Shown piece by piece: positions 23,175 to 35,307 of a stretch of 64,000 nt of DNA (positions within the stretch are counted from its first letter, which is position 1; the number at the start of each line of letters is the position of its first letter). Both the position numbers and the translations under genes were made by a program. The notes under the pieces were generated by a model. It was not told the DNA's origin and did no database searches. It saw only the letters and a program-made list of their open reading frames with translations. This DNA comes from Sparassis latifolia (Eukaryota > Basidiomycota > Agaricomycetes > Polyporales > Sparassidaceae): the NCBI GenBank assembly GCA_018466975.1, contig CM031552.1:1240001-1304000 (forward strand), given 5' to 3'.

Positions 23175-23697
23175 TGTGTAGAACGTCGATGCGCCAGAAG
23201 GTCAGGAGTTGGGCGAATGGCCGGAATAGCCTGGGGAAGAAATCAAGGTTGCGGTGGGCCGATTCCAGGCGTGGGGCCATTGCTGCACATTACGGGAAAG
23301 TCCATGCTTCGAGATGGCACCGAGCGTCTCGTGCCACAACGGTGGGTGCAGGAGAAGGAGCGCAGAACCGTCTGCAGGGACACTGGCCATATTTGGGCAT
23401 GTAATCCATCTCCTCGATCTGATCGGTCTAGATATGAATCGACTAACCATATATAGTCAGCAACGGAGACTAACTTCAATTCAGTCCCGCGGCACTTCCC
23501 TATCTAACTACTGACTCTGTGCGCCAGTGTGCTTCTGTGGCCGACATATCTTCCAAAAAATGGATGCTTGCTCAAGCGCTCGCTCTCGGCGCCACGCCCA
23601 ATAATGCTACTCTTCTGATTCCACGCCGACGTCGTGCCACATTCAGCGTGCACGCCCCAACCTTAATTCGCCCTCTCGCGTTCACGTCGACCACACA
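23175..23697. promoter_or_regulatory. Bidirectional promoter, right arm
   Basis: This 523-bp gap lies between the diverging MFS-R and P450a-R start codons and is the counterpart of 5804-6322. It has a CCAAT box at 23598-23602, about 100 bp before the P450a ATG, in the same context as in the left arm. No TATA box is obvious. Confidence 0.55.
23598..23602 (+). promoter_or_regulatory. CCAAT box upstream of P450a-R
   Basis: CCAAT lies in the context CGCCACGCCCAATAATG. The same box is found inverted at 5908-5912, at almost the same distance from the other P450a start. Conservation across diverged arms suggests a functional site for a CCAAT-binding (HAP-type) complex. That role is inferred. Confidence 0.45.
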
Positions 23698-25826
23698 ATG
23701 TGGGGAAAGGTATTCGTAGCTGCTTTCGTCGTCTTCCTCACGACGCGGATTCTTCGCTTTCGTGCGAATCTCAAGGTAAGCCAGTACTTCAGCCTGGACC
23801 ATATCCGTTCTGACGCTCTCGCGTCGTCAGACTGTTGGAAACCTCCCTGGTTTGCGCAGTATATTCAATCCTTTCTCTCTACCCGGTGCCATTACCCCTA
23901 CGTTTTACCTGAATGCGGGGCTCAATTGGCATTGGTTGTGGCGCAGATCCAGTAAGTAGCTATCAACCACATGATCGTTGACTCTGACTGTGCCCAGTTT
24001 ACAAGTACTATGGAAAGCAAACCATCTCATGCGTACCTGTGTTGCATGGCGCACCAACTGTCTACACGATCTCCCAGGATGTAGCAAAACAGATTCTTAC
24101 CGCCGGCCGTGGTTTCTTCAAGTCTCCCGAGTCCACCGCGGCGTTAATGTGAGCGAATCGTGCAATATGTTAGTACAACTGTTTACTGTGAACAGGCTGT
24201 GGGGAGATAATGTGGTATCCTCCAATTACGATGCCTACAAGAAACATCGTCGTATTGTAGGCCCTGCATTTACTGGAGCTACGTGCGTTAAACTTCCATC
24301 TCCATGAAATCGCAGTGAAATCGCAGTTCTCCATCAGGTATGCCTTCGTTGCGAAGGAAACGGTCCACCTGTATTATGAGATGGTTGATGGAGAGGATTG
24401 GTCTCAAAAACAAGTTGTCATCATAGACTCCATTAATCGATATCTGTCAAAGGTGTGTATTTCCGTATGCAGCTTTTCCTTCCGCTGATTTTTGCAGTTT
24501 GCACTCGGGATTGTGACGAGATGTGGATTCGGACTCCCTTTTACATGGGTCGCGTCCACGGAAGAGGCCGATGAGTTGTCATTTGACAAAGCCCTCGCGA
24601 TCGTCTCGGAGGGTGCGGTTACGCGCCTTGCAACGCCAGGGTGGGCATACAAGCTACCCATGGAAAAGTAAGCTGTCATTGCTTAGTTCATAATCATCGC
24701 TACAACACGAGACAGGCTTCACGAACTAGATAACGCGTATCGCCAGCTCTCCGCGTTCATGAGCTCCTTCGTTACAAACAAAAAGGAAGAACTTTCTTCT
24801 TCCGCTGATCCCGTCGAGGGCGCCGGCAGTGATCTCTTCACGCGCCTGGTGACCGCGAGTGAAGCCGAGGGAAAGGATGGGCTGGCAGAGTCAGAGCTTG
24901 TAAGTGATATTCGTATGCATCGTCTAGTTCCACGTGAGCTAAGTTCCTCCTCGCTGGCACAGATTGGAAACATATTCACTTTTATGTTTGCCGGGCACGG
25001 TGCGCACTCTAATTATGATCACCCTGCGTGACAATAAAACTAGTGTTCCTTAGAAACCACTGCTCATACTCTTGCCGCAACGGTAGCGATGCTTGCCTTA
25101 CATGAGAAGGAGCAAGACGATGTGTACAAACACATCCAGGAAGTTCTACCGAATGGCCGAGACCCGGTTTGTCATCGGTCAACGCCGGCTCCCGATGTCT
25201 TGCATTGATACAATCTTTTGTAGACGTTTGAAGATTATGCTCGCCTCGACAAAGTTCTAGCCTGTTTCCAAGAATCTGCGCGGCTCTTCCGTGAGCAAAG
25301 AATCTTGCTGTATGGGCTGTTGTTGTTAAACAATGTTTATCAGCCGCGGGCTTCGTGGTCACCAGAGACACAACAGAAACAGTGACACTTAAAATACCCC
25401 CTGAAGATGGCGGCGGGACCCTCGTCCTGCCTCCGGGTGTGCGCATCATCATCGACATGATAGGCCTCCGTGAGTGCTGTCCTTTGTTCCCCCACAGGCT
25501 ACTCACATCTCGCACGCCCAGACTATAATCCTAACCTGTTCCAGGATCCGGAGCGATTCGACCCCTCGCGCTGGCTCGGCATCGCAGAGAGCGAGCTATC
25601 GTTCTTCGGGCTCGGCCCACGTGCGTGCCTCGGGCGTAAGTTCGCGATGACAGAAGCAGTGTGTTTCCTCACGCTCCTCGTGCGTGACTGGGAGCTTGGT
25701 GTTTCGCTCGGAGAGGGCGAGTCGAAGGCGCAGTGGCGCGAGCGCGTCATGCAGGGTCGGATGTTGGGGCTTACGTTTGGCGTACCGAACATCCCGGTGC
25801 GGCTCAGACGCAGACGGGCCACTTGA
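23698..25826 (+). CDS. Cytochrome P450 'P450a', right copy, intact
   Basis: This intact microsomal P450 of about 510 residues has twelve exons and eleven introns of about 45-65 bp. It starts MWGKVFVAAFVVFLTTRILR as a signal anchor, then TVGNLPGLRSIFNPF and LNAGLNWHWLWRRS. The helix-C region reads NVVSSNYDAYKKHRRIVGPA. Later come FALGIVTRCGFGLPF, the I-helix FTFMFAGH|ETTAHT with acid-Thr pair, the K-helix ESAR, FDPSRW and the haem motif FGLGPRACLG before RKFAMTEAVC; stop at 25824-25826. All splice junctions keep frame, unlike the left copy. Such enzymes need a CPR reductase and usually hydroxylate lipophilic substrates at the ER. The exact CYP family cannot be assigned by eye. The divergent MFS neighbour and the nearby Erg6-like gene suggest tailoring of a terpenoid or sterol. 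Confidence 0.88.
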
Positions 25827-26489
25827 ATAGAAGCCTTGATGCGAATTGTCGTCTTCCTGTGAGCACGGACGCTGTTAACTTAAAAGTTTGTGTTGCATGT
25901 CATTGGCCTCCCTGATATCGGACAATTGTTCACCCGCAGGTTCTTTCGCGGGAAGGCAGTGGGCATTACTGGTCTATGTAGGCATTCTGATCTTACGCAG
26001 AGAAACCTTAAAAGGGGTTTGGTTACCGTTTTCCGCCTGCACGAATAAGCTCAAGGTTGGTGACGCAGGCAAGTATTCCCTGGCGTTTAGTGCGCGGGTA
26101 CTGAATTGCAGAACAGTGCGCTCGATTCAGCGTCTGAGAAGTCGAACCTGTATCACCGAAACCATGGGTCGCCCAGCACGATGGTTAGCCGCCCGTGTAA
26201 ATTCGTCGCCCTTCCCTGCTGCGACATCGTCTGATTCGCGGACGTTGCGTATGCCACAAGGTACACGATAGAGACAGCTCCAATCTATCCAACAACGGGC
26301 GGCTGTTTTCAGTCCATCTATCACTGACGGATTCATCAAGCCGACGATGCAGTGGAATTCACGACAATCGATGGCTATGTGTTTTTTCAGGTGGGTTTGT
26401 TGAATTGTCATAACACGAGACCAATCAGTATGTCTAGGTCGAACAGTATAAAAGAAACTAGCAACCTGTGAATCAGTACAGCCTTCGAC
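25827..26489. other. P450a-R 3' flank and P450b-R promoter
   Basis: Up to about 26230 the sequence is the inverted match of 3290-3680, so the outer arm boundary falls here. The remainder is the P450b-R promoter. No gene is seen. Confidence 0.5.
26447..26454 (+). promoter_or_regulatory. TATA box of P450b-R
   Basis: TATAAAAG lies 43 bp before the ATG at 26490. It is identical to the octamer upstream of P450b-L. Confidence 0.55.
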
Positions 26490-28194
26490 ATGTTGACCGC
26501 GACAGACCTTCATAGCACCATGTGTTCCATGATACAGTCAATTGTTCTTTCCGCCTCCTTCCAAGTGTTATGCGTGGTGATTGCCACCACTTTTCTCGCC
26601 CTGCTGTATGCAAGCAAGACACCGTCTTCCGCCACCTCTGATGCGAGCAGACCACCTCTGGTCCCTTCGAAATGGCCTTGGCTCGGCAATGCGATACAAT
26701 ACGCTTACAATCGCTCCTCGTTTGTGCGGCGCTCCATGTCAGTGCCAAGGTTTTTGTTGAGATATTGCTCCCTGATGCCCTACAAGGGATCGTTACGGTC
26801 CCATCTTTAGGACAAAGTTAGGTGGCCGAGACGCCACTTTCTTCACGACTCCCTCCCTCATCGTGGCTCTCATGAGGCGGTCGCAGCAACTAACCTTCTA
26901 CCCTATTCGTGCCTTGGTCCATACCCGTGCGTTTGGAATGTCCGTGGGCGCTGCTACCTCTGTAGATATTGACGATCAAGTCTATCCCGTGGCGTTCCAT
27001 CCGTATTATTCGAAGGCGCTCATGGGCGCCACCACCACTGTCTTCGGCCCTCTGCTGTTGAATTCATTCAAGGCTCTTATCGCCAGATCGGGGTCCACCT
27101 TCGAGATCCGTCTGCAGGATCTCATATTCCCTACATTCTTCCAGTGCTCGTCGCGGACATCTTTCGGAACTGAGTTTCCTGCGGACGCTGCGTTCCCAGA
27201 ATTCCTAGTCTTCGACGAAGGCTTTTCATTGTTGTCGTCAGGACTGCCCACGTACCTCTTCCCTAAATATCGACGAGCCCGTGACAACCTCCTCTCCTTC
27301 ATTCGTGTTCATACCGCGTCAACTAGGACCAATGGCGACTTCGCCACGGACCCCAATATATCACGCGAAGTTGCGGAGGCTATGCGAAGTGCCGGGTGGA
27401 GTGAACAGGACACGGTTGGACATCTCCTGGCGTTCCTGTGGGGCTCACAGGGAAACGCCATGTGGCTGACATTCTGGTGCCTCTCCCACATTTTGGTCGA
27501 CAACGACAGTGTCGCGCGCATCAAGAACGAAGTCTCTGAGGTTTTGAAGAGGGAGTTTGGTGGGAGCATTGCGGATCTCGTGGCTGCGGATCCGGCAGTC
27601 CTTGATGCAGAAAACTGTCCACTGCTGGAGTCTGCCATGAAAGAGTCGCTGAGACTCTGCTCTGAGTTCATCATCGCCCGCGTCGCAAAGGAAGACACCA
27701 TGTTCGACGCCGCAGACCAGCAACCTTATCGCGTCACCAAGGGGGAATGGGTGTTTGGTTTGCCCTCGTTTGTACACATGGACCCGGAGGTTTACGACTC
27801 CCCTGCGGAGTTCCGCATAGACCGCTTTCTTGAAGCGGATGGGCGCACTGCACGGAAATTCCAAAAAGGCGGCAGGCGTGTCGATAACAGCCTCATGTTC
27901 TGGGGTGGAGGGAGCCATGTCGTGCGTCTTCAGTTGCAGTCTGAATGTCGGTTTGGTTATTATTGACGATGCGCTCAGTGCAAAGGTCGTTTCGTCGCTG
28001 AGTATGAGGTCAAGCTTTTCGTCGTACTCGTGATCTTTTTGTTGAATCCGAACCCTATCGGAATCGTTCATTGCTCAGACGGGACCTTCACCAAGGATTG
28101 CGTGGTTCCAAGTCGAAGCGAGACCCATGTCGGGGTTCTACACAGCGACGAAGACCTCGTCATATGCTGCAATCCACAGTACGATGCTAAATAG
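26490..28194 (+). CDS. Cytochrome P450 'P450b', CYP7/CYP8-like, right copy
   Basis: This intact paralogue of the P450 at 13073-14831 has about 525 residues and three exons. The anchor ICATTFLALLYASK-like segment near residues 28-44 precedes RPPLVPSKWPWLGNAIQY. The first intron ends ...CTACAAG, so the second exon opens DRYGPIFRTKLGGRDAT. Conserved blocks are YPVAFHPYYSKALMGAT, WGSQGNAMWLTFW (I-helix without the acid-Thr pair), ESLRLCSEFIIARVAKEDT and FRIDRFLEADG. The haem motif FWGGGSHV|CKGRF is split by the last intron, with stop at 28192-28194. The Trp before the Gly triplet and the Lys after the Cys are unusual for P450s. Both P450b copies being open suggests both are under selection. CYP7/CYP8 relatives act on sterols or eicosanoids; the substrate here is unknown. 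Confidence 0.85.
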
Positions 28195-29275
28195 CGACAT
28201 CTTGTTGCAGGTCATATGAGCTGTGTATACGCTTTCCTTGTATGTTTGCTTCACAGCAGGTGCTTGTATCGGGAACTTACATTAATGTTTCCAGCAACGC
28301 CCGTAACTTCTACCTTGATGACGCTTTGCCGCTTGAACTTGGGGTCCATCAGGACAGGATCTGGCGGATATTGATTTTTGTCTCTCCATTCAATCCTTGC
28401 AGTCTACACAGTACTCCTGTGCTATCCGTGTGCGCCTTCCTAAGCGGTTATCTTGTGTCGCTCTGCGCCAAGTGATACTTGTGTCCTGTACCTACAGATG
28501 CTATTCTAACGAGTTAATAGATCACATCGATACATTGACTTGATGTTCAGATGCCGCGCTGTCCATTGGGCGACCGCACACACCAATCTCAGTAGCATAT
28601 ATTGGACCAATAAAGACTGACAGTAACATAGAAGACCTCAGTGCTTTCGTTCCGATGATATTATGATGAAACCTTCCGAGCACTGCATGCTGTCTTTTAT
28701 TTTTAACCGTTGTCCGTCACGGCATATCAACGCCGATGCAGATATACTTCTCGACCCTCTGCCGCCCCTTCCGGCAGAGGCCCCATGTGGTTTGGTAAAC
28801 GCCGACCTGATAATCATAGTGGTTGCGTGTTAAATTGACGCTTATCCTGAACACACACCGTGACTACAGACTTGGAGCAATACGAAACGCAGATATACTG
28901 TTCTTCCGGATTACCATGATCAGCTCCGACTGCTAAGCGCGAGGTCAAGCACAGTCTCGGGTATGCTCTCATGGCGTCTTCACGCTTGAGGTGTGCCCTG
29001 ATGTCTGCCACTAGAGAGGTGTGCACCATCCCTTGTACGTGCACAGTATCACCTCGCGATTTGATCAGGACTGACGCTGACATTGATTTAGAAGACTTCC
29101 GGCCGATGATATCACGGCAGGACCTCAATTGCAGCACGTTGTTATTTTCGTCCGCGTCTGCACGTAGACGTAAGCTGTCAGAACGCTGTATCTGATATCT
29201 GATACGATCGTACGCATCCTTGTCCTGTGTGGTATAAGAGATCCCGGCGATGTTTATTAACACCTAGCCCCTACT
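28195..29275. other. Intergenic between P450b-R and DUF6533-R
   Basis: A 149-codon minus-strand frame at 28814-29263 overlaps the presumed DUF6533-R promoter. It has no recognisable motif and no paralogue at the equivalent place near the other DUF6533 copies, so I do not call it. Nothing else stands out. Confidence 0.45.
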
Positions 29276-31173
29276 ATGCATACCGAAACACTTGTTAAGA
29301 CTCTTTCTTCCCTCCAGCAAGTCAGTTATTCCTCAGGTAATTGTTCATTCTACCCCTCTTCGCTGTTGGTCTTCATTCTTTTAGTGGCGGCCCTGGTTTT
29401 AGTTGTTTTTGATCTTGTCATTACCCTAGAACAAGAAGTGCGTATTCATTGCCCGCTTAAGTCTGGTACTCTCGCTCAATTTGTCAGGTGGAGTTCATCT
29501 GGAAGTATGCATTAACACATTTGTTACTTTTTAATTGGCCCTAAATCCTTATTGCAATACAGAGCCAGGTGGTCCTTTCCGAAATGCCTCTATCTAGTGA
29601 CCAGATACTATGGGGTGTTCAATCTGGCGTAAGTGTTACATTTAATAATAGTGCCATCTGTTCATTGTCTCACCTAGGTTCTACACCAATGGTTCGGCTC
29701 CTCCCCGAGAACCTCTGTGCCTTATCTGATTACTTGTTCAGTGGTTCTTAGCCGCACGGTCTCAGTTAATGTACGTTTTTGTCTTAGCTGCGATTATGTC
29801 ACATGCCTGAATATCATTGTGGAATTAGTAGTGAGATTGAGTGTCATCTGGTGTTATTCTATCTTCTGAATCCTTTTAGCTGTAAGGTGTATGTGTGGTT
29901 TGACAGCTTGTGAGCTTCTGATAAGATGTTGAAAATATATTAACCTCACATGTCTGATATGGAGTACAGCAGTAAAACAATCTTCTACCTCACAACGGTC
30001 AACATGCTTTTTGTACTTCGAGTATATGCCCTTTATGAACGGCGAAGGTCCAGTAAGTACAATTACATCTTGTGCCCAAAATGTCTGTTCAACTATGCTA
30101 TAGTGTTGATTTTCCTCTTGATTGTGGTCTTCGGTATGTGACAGATGAATGCTTAGCAAGCATATTGATGACCATTCCCAATAGTGGAATTTAGTGTAAG
30201 CTTGATTGTATCTTGGCTTGAACTATTATCCTCACCTTGATTGAAGACAAGTACAATAATTGCAGTTCTCTCCCTGGGATCAATTACTTTTGTGGAGAGA
30301 CTGCCAGGTATTCCTATCCTTGGATGTGTAGCTTTGAGTGTACCTCGGCTGACACTGGTGTCATGGTGAGTCACTGGAATCTGTGGCAATGCACTGCTTA
30401 TGCTCAGACCCTTTCAGGATCATGTATCTAACTGCAGCATGTAAATTTTACCTCTACTCCCTAATTTCATGCTCTGAACATGCTCCTTAGGTACCTTTTA
30501 TGTGCTCATGATGTACAGGCTTACTAGGAGCACAGAGGTAAAGGATTGGTTTAATGTCAAGCTTATCTTTTCTCGTATGCACACATATCCCCTCATGACT
30601 GCCTTCTATGTGGACGGGAATCTGTTCTTTGGCATGTGAGTACATGATCACCACTTGCCTTGTCACATGAGTATTGAATGCTGTTCACAGTGCTTTCCGT
30701 ATGCTCTTAATAATTGTGATCAAGTACAACCCCCTTACTATGTTAATTTCTAACAGTTGTGATACTACTGAATACTGTGGCCAACTTAGTCGGAGGTGTA
30801 TTGATTGGAGTAGGAGGGCCGTGAGTGTTCATTTCTGACAATATTGGTCATCAATGCTCCCCTGAAATTTTTACGTAGCTGGCTTTCTGCAGTTTATACC
30901 GTAGCAGTAAGGTCCACTTATTGGATTGCTGAAGAACAGGTTGTTCACCACATTAACAAGCAGGGTTCTCGACTAGTGCTGAACCTAAAAATTCAAAATG
31001 CAAGCCATGCAATGCCAGAGTCCACCCTCAGTATGCACAGTTTCTCTGCTGGGACCACTTCAGCCCATTTTGGTGTCCTGCCAGTGGGACTTGGACAGGA
31101 TGATTCTGAGATTGGTTCTGTCCTGCTTCAAGACAGAAATGGTGATAGAAACATGTTCATGGCTACAGCCTGA
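29276..31173 (+). CDS. DUF6533 multi-pass membrane protein, right copy
   Basis: This third DUF6533 paralogue is on the plus strand. The start at 29276 (MHTETLVKTLSSLQQ) aligns with the MSSAQGAEL-type N-termini of the other two. Exons then give VAALVLVVFDLVITLEQE|VEFIWK|ARWSFPKCLYLVTRYYGVF, with intron positions identical to the left copy. Near 29990-30060 is a helix resembling TVNMLFVLRVYALYERRR, a segment usual in the family. The final exon holds GSRLVLNLKIQNASHAMPES and a tail ending NMFMATA, stop at 31171-31173. It is more AT-rich in its introns than the other copies and is the most diverged. The middle exons (30150-30880) were not fully spliced. Function unknown. Confidence 0.7.
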
Positions 31174-31403
31174 TATGATGGCTAGTTCTGTCAATGGCCT
31201 TTCTTAGTTAGCTTACACACTAGTGGTGCCCAGCATTATGTTACAATTGCCCAGGTGTCTGCCAGACAGATCTGACCAGCATTTTCATTTTGTACTTCAT
31301 GAATCAATCCATACCTCCAAGTACACCCAAGTTGCACTCATTCAAACATGAACAGGATACATGCAACAGCGCAGCGAGAAGTCTCAGCAGCAAAGTGTAT
31401 TTC

Positions 31404-33927
31404 TCAATCACTATCGCTGCTATCAGACTTCTCTCCGTGATCCTCGTCGTCTGTACTACTCTCCTCATCGCTCTCCTCGTCCTGCCGCCTCTTCACTAAC
31501 CCGCCCCGCATCATCGCCATCTGCCCTGCGAGAGAGTCCTCTTCGGGTTCTGAGATCTCGTCGTCCACTGGCTCCTCCACATTGAGCACCGCCGGGTCAT
31601 CGATCTTCAGCTGCGCGACGAACAAGCATCATCAGAGATCAGGCAGGATGTAAAGCGCAGTAGCTTAAGAGTATGGATACGCACCACCATATCTCGCCAC
31701 GCTTCCTCGCCCACAAACGTGTCGCTGACCACGTACAGCCTCCACGTAAACATACCGACGGCTGGAGGCGCCTGGAACTGGATTTTGAACGATCGATAGT
31801 ACTGGCCATGCTCAGGGTCGGCTACGGGAATATCTGTGACCCTCAGCGGAGGAACCACAACTTTACCTAGTTTGACGTCAGCAAGCACGATCCACCAAGC
31901 GGGTTTGCGATTCTACAAATCGGTCAGTCAAATATGCATCGATCATAGAGCGCGAGAGGAGCACGAACCGCTGGCCAGTATGGCGCGTGCGCCCAACCAT
32001 TACCCAGGTCTCCCTGTGGCAGGTCTTCCGCATCCTTCTTGCCGGCCAAGAACTCTTCCTCCTTCGCGTCCGGAGTGCGTGTTTCCTGAACAGGTTCATA
32101 GACGGGCATCTCAGCCGAGGGTGGGGACAGACGCAGCTTGGCGACGAGGTACACGATCGACGACGGTGTGACGAACCGCTCTCCGATGACACGGAAGGAT
32201 GCACCAACTACCTCGACGCTGCCCCACCTTTCAACAGCCTTCTTCACATTCTCAACCCGCTCATCACCCTTAGCTTCGAGAGTACTGATGACGTCCTTCA
32301 CGCCGTTGGCCCGGGAAGTGAGCTGGATGGCCTCATCTGCACTTATGCAGGGAAGCTGAGCAAGCTTAAGCTGATCTTGGCCTGGAGGTAGCGCTTGGGC
32401 GAGGTACGCATGAAGCCGCATCACTGCAAGCGTTGGGTGGAGCCAATTACGTGATACGCTGATGTTGAGCAAAGAGTTCAGCAGCGTTGGTGTCTGCAAC
32501 AGCACCTGTTCTTGCTCTGCAAGGAACAAAGTATAGCAGTGAGTACGTAGGTGAAAGGGCTTCACAAACAGGTAAGCGCACCTTTGCGGAGTGATGAACT
32601 CGCAACCGGCAACCGCAAGAGGTGCGCATAAAGTAACACGAACGCCCTGTGCCGATGTTCATGCTCGTCGGCCTCTGCGAGCTTCTTGAGTACATCCCAC
32701 TTGCCGTGGAGCTTCTGCTTGATCTTGTTCTCGAGGTCCAGAAGCTCACTGTCATCCTTAGCAGATTCAACAAATGGCCACTCCCATTCAAAAGTCTTTC
32801 CAAGAGTCCCAACGACATCGTCAATACCCGATTCCTCAGATAGATTCTTGAAGAATGCGGCGGCGCTACGAGCATTCACACCGTCCTTGGTTTTCTGTCT
32901 GTTGCCGAACCACCAGCGGCCCTGTAAGTCAATAATCAGGAACCTGCCATCAGAACTCCAGAAATACTCCTGCACGAATCATGCGCAGGTAGTGATTGAG
33001 TGAGATACCTACCACAAGCGCAGGCAGTGCGCCTCCAAAGATGGCACCATACGCTCCCAGAACCCAGATGTTGTTCCCGCTCTCAACAATCCACTTCGGG
33101 AGTGCAATACCCATAGAGACTTCCTGGCGACCATCGGGATGGCCATACAGCTCCCAGTTCTTACGAATAGTCTCGTCCGTTAATCTGAAACTGGAGTGAA
33201 TAGATGGCGATACCTTAACCACTGCATCACTCACGATTTGTACGCTTTTGTGATTTCCACGAACTTCGCTTCAACCGACTCCATCGTTTGATTGACCCCA
33301 AGTTTTACCTTGTCTGGGTGGCTGGATTCAACTGATTAATACGTATGTGTGAAAGCTGGCCATCCACCGAGACACGTACAATGTCCGCGACAACTTCTTG
33401 TAATGCGATTTGATTTCCTTTAAAGAGACTCCCTATATTTCACACGTTCAATTTCACGAGGTGTGACGTGGTAAAGAGACGCATATAACCAACGCTGCGA
33501 AGTCCCAGGATTTCGAATGGGTCATAAATTTTGTTGATAACAGTTGTTGTCGCGAGCTTATGTGCGAGGAAAGCGACCAGCGACCATCCTACTATAACGA
33601 TGATGGTTCTAGAGATGGTAGTGAGCGTACGCGACAAGCTGACAGATATGGAGACACACTTTCTCTTCAATCGAGGTCCCAGAATAGAACCCCCTTCTCG
33701 CTTTCGAATGTTCTCTCGTTGCTGAATGCACAAGTTGCATTGACAGCCAGGTGTGCTCGGGCTTTCTACAGCACATAGCGCTCAACAGATACTCGTCAAG
33801 ACTTTGCACAGCACTTACTGCGTGATGGGAGTGCTGATAGTGAGAGAGGGATTAAGATAATGCACAGGAATGTTAGCAAGAAGTACGCGGCCATGTTGCC
33901 GGATTCGTCATAGTTGTAGTTGGCCAT
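31404..33927 (-). CDS. SEC63: ER translocation protein SEC63
   Basis: SEC63 is the J-domain membrane subunit of the ER post-translational protein translocon. It recruits Kar2/BiP to the Sec61-Sec62 pore. The start at 33927 gives MANYNYDESGNMAAYFLLTF, a typical N-terminus with TM1. A Cys pair segment (GCQCNLC) follows, then TM2 (IIVIVGWSLVAFLAHK) and KIYDPFEILGL opening the J domain, whose HPDK is split by an intron (TF|HPDK near 33305). After it come GHPDGRQEVSMGIALPKW and TM3, then the long Sec63/Brl domain (ERVENVKKAVERWGSVEVV ... FKIQFQAPPAVGMFTW ... VSDTFVGEEAW). The C-terminus is a strongly acidic Ser/Asp tail (SDEESSTDDEDHGEKSDSSD), a CK2-type Sec62-binding site in yeast. All exons read through. 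This housekeeping gene separates the duplicated cluster from the second accessory block. Confidence 0.92.
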
Positions 33928-34324
33928 GTTGGCCTACACACGACACAGAGAAACAGTTTTTGCTACAATTGAGTCCCCAGGCAAGCGAGGCAATAAAAGA
34001 GGGGCTTCTAGACGAGAGATTGAGGCAAGAGTGGACGGAGACGTGGAATTAGAGAGCAGGCAAGCTGTCCGCTGGCGTCGAGTTGGCCGTAAGAAGTAAA
34101 GTAACGTGGGAATGAGTTGCCTTTACCGGCTTTGCTCTATACTGAACGCCCGCTCGATGCCGGCGTCTGCTCACCGTGTTGAATACCGCGAGAGATCCTA
34201 CCACTAATAAGTCAAGGTTTGGAGGTTTTTGTTATGGTCCCAGCATAGCGTTGGGTAAGACAGGACAACAAATATCACCAGAAAATTTTCTATCATCATG
34301 TACGTGTGCGCCTGTGTCACGAAC
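33928..34324. other. SEC63 promoter region
   Basis: This short intergenic stretch lies upstream of SEC63 and before the broken hydrolase copy. No gene or repeat was seen. Confidence 0.45.
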
Positions 34325-34800
34325 ATTCTGTTGCTGATGTTATATGTCATCAAGGTGGCAGTTACGTCGTAAGTATACCACCAGAAACTGCCCACTCTCC
34401 CTGTTTCTGGAGGACTGCTCCTTCTTTCTCCGACACTTGACTCTTCGTGCACGTCATCTTTACCAGCGAATACACGAATAACGCAGTTTTGAGCGCTCTT
34501 CCTTCTTCTTCCGCAGCTACAAGTACCTGTATTTCCCTGGCGTCACTGCAGCGGAAAGTGATACCTGGCATCTATGCTCGCCTTCCGAAGACATACATCG
34601 TAGCTGGTGGCGCAGAGATGACATGCGCACCGTTAAGGATCGAATGCACAAGGACACATAGGCCAGCAAAAATCGAGACGCCGGATGCGACGCATGATTT
34701 CTTGACTCTTGGTAAAGGCCTGAGCCAGCCAACACGCTTCGCGAGGTCACCGGTCACCGGCTACGTCGGAAGCTCGTGAACTTGAGCAGCCTTTCATTTC
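34325..34800 (+). pseudogene. Broken partial copy of the alpha/beta-hydrolase gene
   Basis: Scattered blocks match the intact hydrolase at 48036-49343. About 34325-34380 matches 48491-48550 (end of exon 1, intron and the GG(G/S)YV region), 34395-34445 matches 48896-48950 (SGGLLLLSPT region), and 34455-34800 matches 49003-49360 (FTSEY.NA, LPSSSAAT, IVAGGAEM, PDATHDF). The segment with the nucleophile GDSAGG is deleted and the frame is interrupted, so no hydrolase can be made. The paralogous donor after GGYV reads GTAAGT here but GCAAGC in the intact gene. This is a dead duplicate about 14 kb from its relative. Confidence 0.8.
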
Positions 34801-35307
34801 TAATGTCCTTCTGTTCGCAGAGCTTGAGTCGATGTCGCGGTACTCTTCACCAGTGAAACTACCTAATGGACCGTAGTTACAGTATACCGTCTTCGTTGTC
34901 GATGGATCAGAAACGTCGTCCGGCTGTCCAAGTGACATACCAATAGGCGGTTGCTGCTGTATATGTCAGGCTTACAGAGACCGTGTGCACTTCTCCGCAC
35001 AAGGGACTAGGGGTAGCTGATATCCCCGATGGTTGTATCTGGGCATTGTGTAGTCCGCTAGGTGCACTTCTTGAGGATGACGGACAAGCCTCGACTCAAA
35101 CGCTGCAGACATTGTTTATTCGACAAAAGAGTATGCTTCCATATGGTTACGCTTCACATCACCGTGGAATGATCCTTTATTTACTGTCAGCAGCCAAAAC
35201 GTGCTGGGGGGTATTTGCTGTCAAGGGTCGCCCCGCCAGAAAAGTGCACCACACGGTGAGAGGGGCTGAAGAATAGGTAGCGCGAACTTACGATCGCTCA
35301 CCCGCAA
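34801..35307. other. Intergenic 3' of the monooxygenase
   Basis: This stretch lies between the broken hydrolase and the 3' end of the monooxygenase. A 97-codon plus-strand frame at 34983-35276 has no motif and is not called. Confidence 0.4.

Larger units (their letters stand above)
18225..26230. repeat. Right arm of large inverted duplication
   Basis: This block carries methyltransferase(+), MFS(-) and P450a(+) and is the diverged reverse complement of 3290-11215. The symmetry centre is near 14.75 kb, and the unduplicated core between the arms holds P450b-L and DUF6533-M. Divergent and convergent gene pairs keep the same spacing as in the left arm. Confidence 0.88.

Noticed and set aside
3290..26230. 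Inverted arms as an assembly artefact
   Set aside because: The arms differ at many intron and coding positions and have unique DNA between and outside them. An artefact would give identical copies.
28814..29263. 149-codon minus-strand frame upstream of DUF6533-R
   Set aside because: No recognisable motif, it overlaps the presumed promoter, and there is no counterpart at the other DUF6533 copies.
34983..35276. 97-codon plus-strand frame next to the FMO 3' end
   Set aside because: No motif or splice context. Likely a chance frame.
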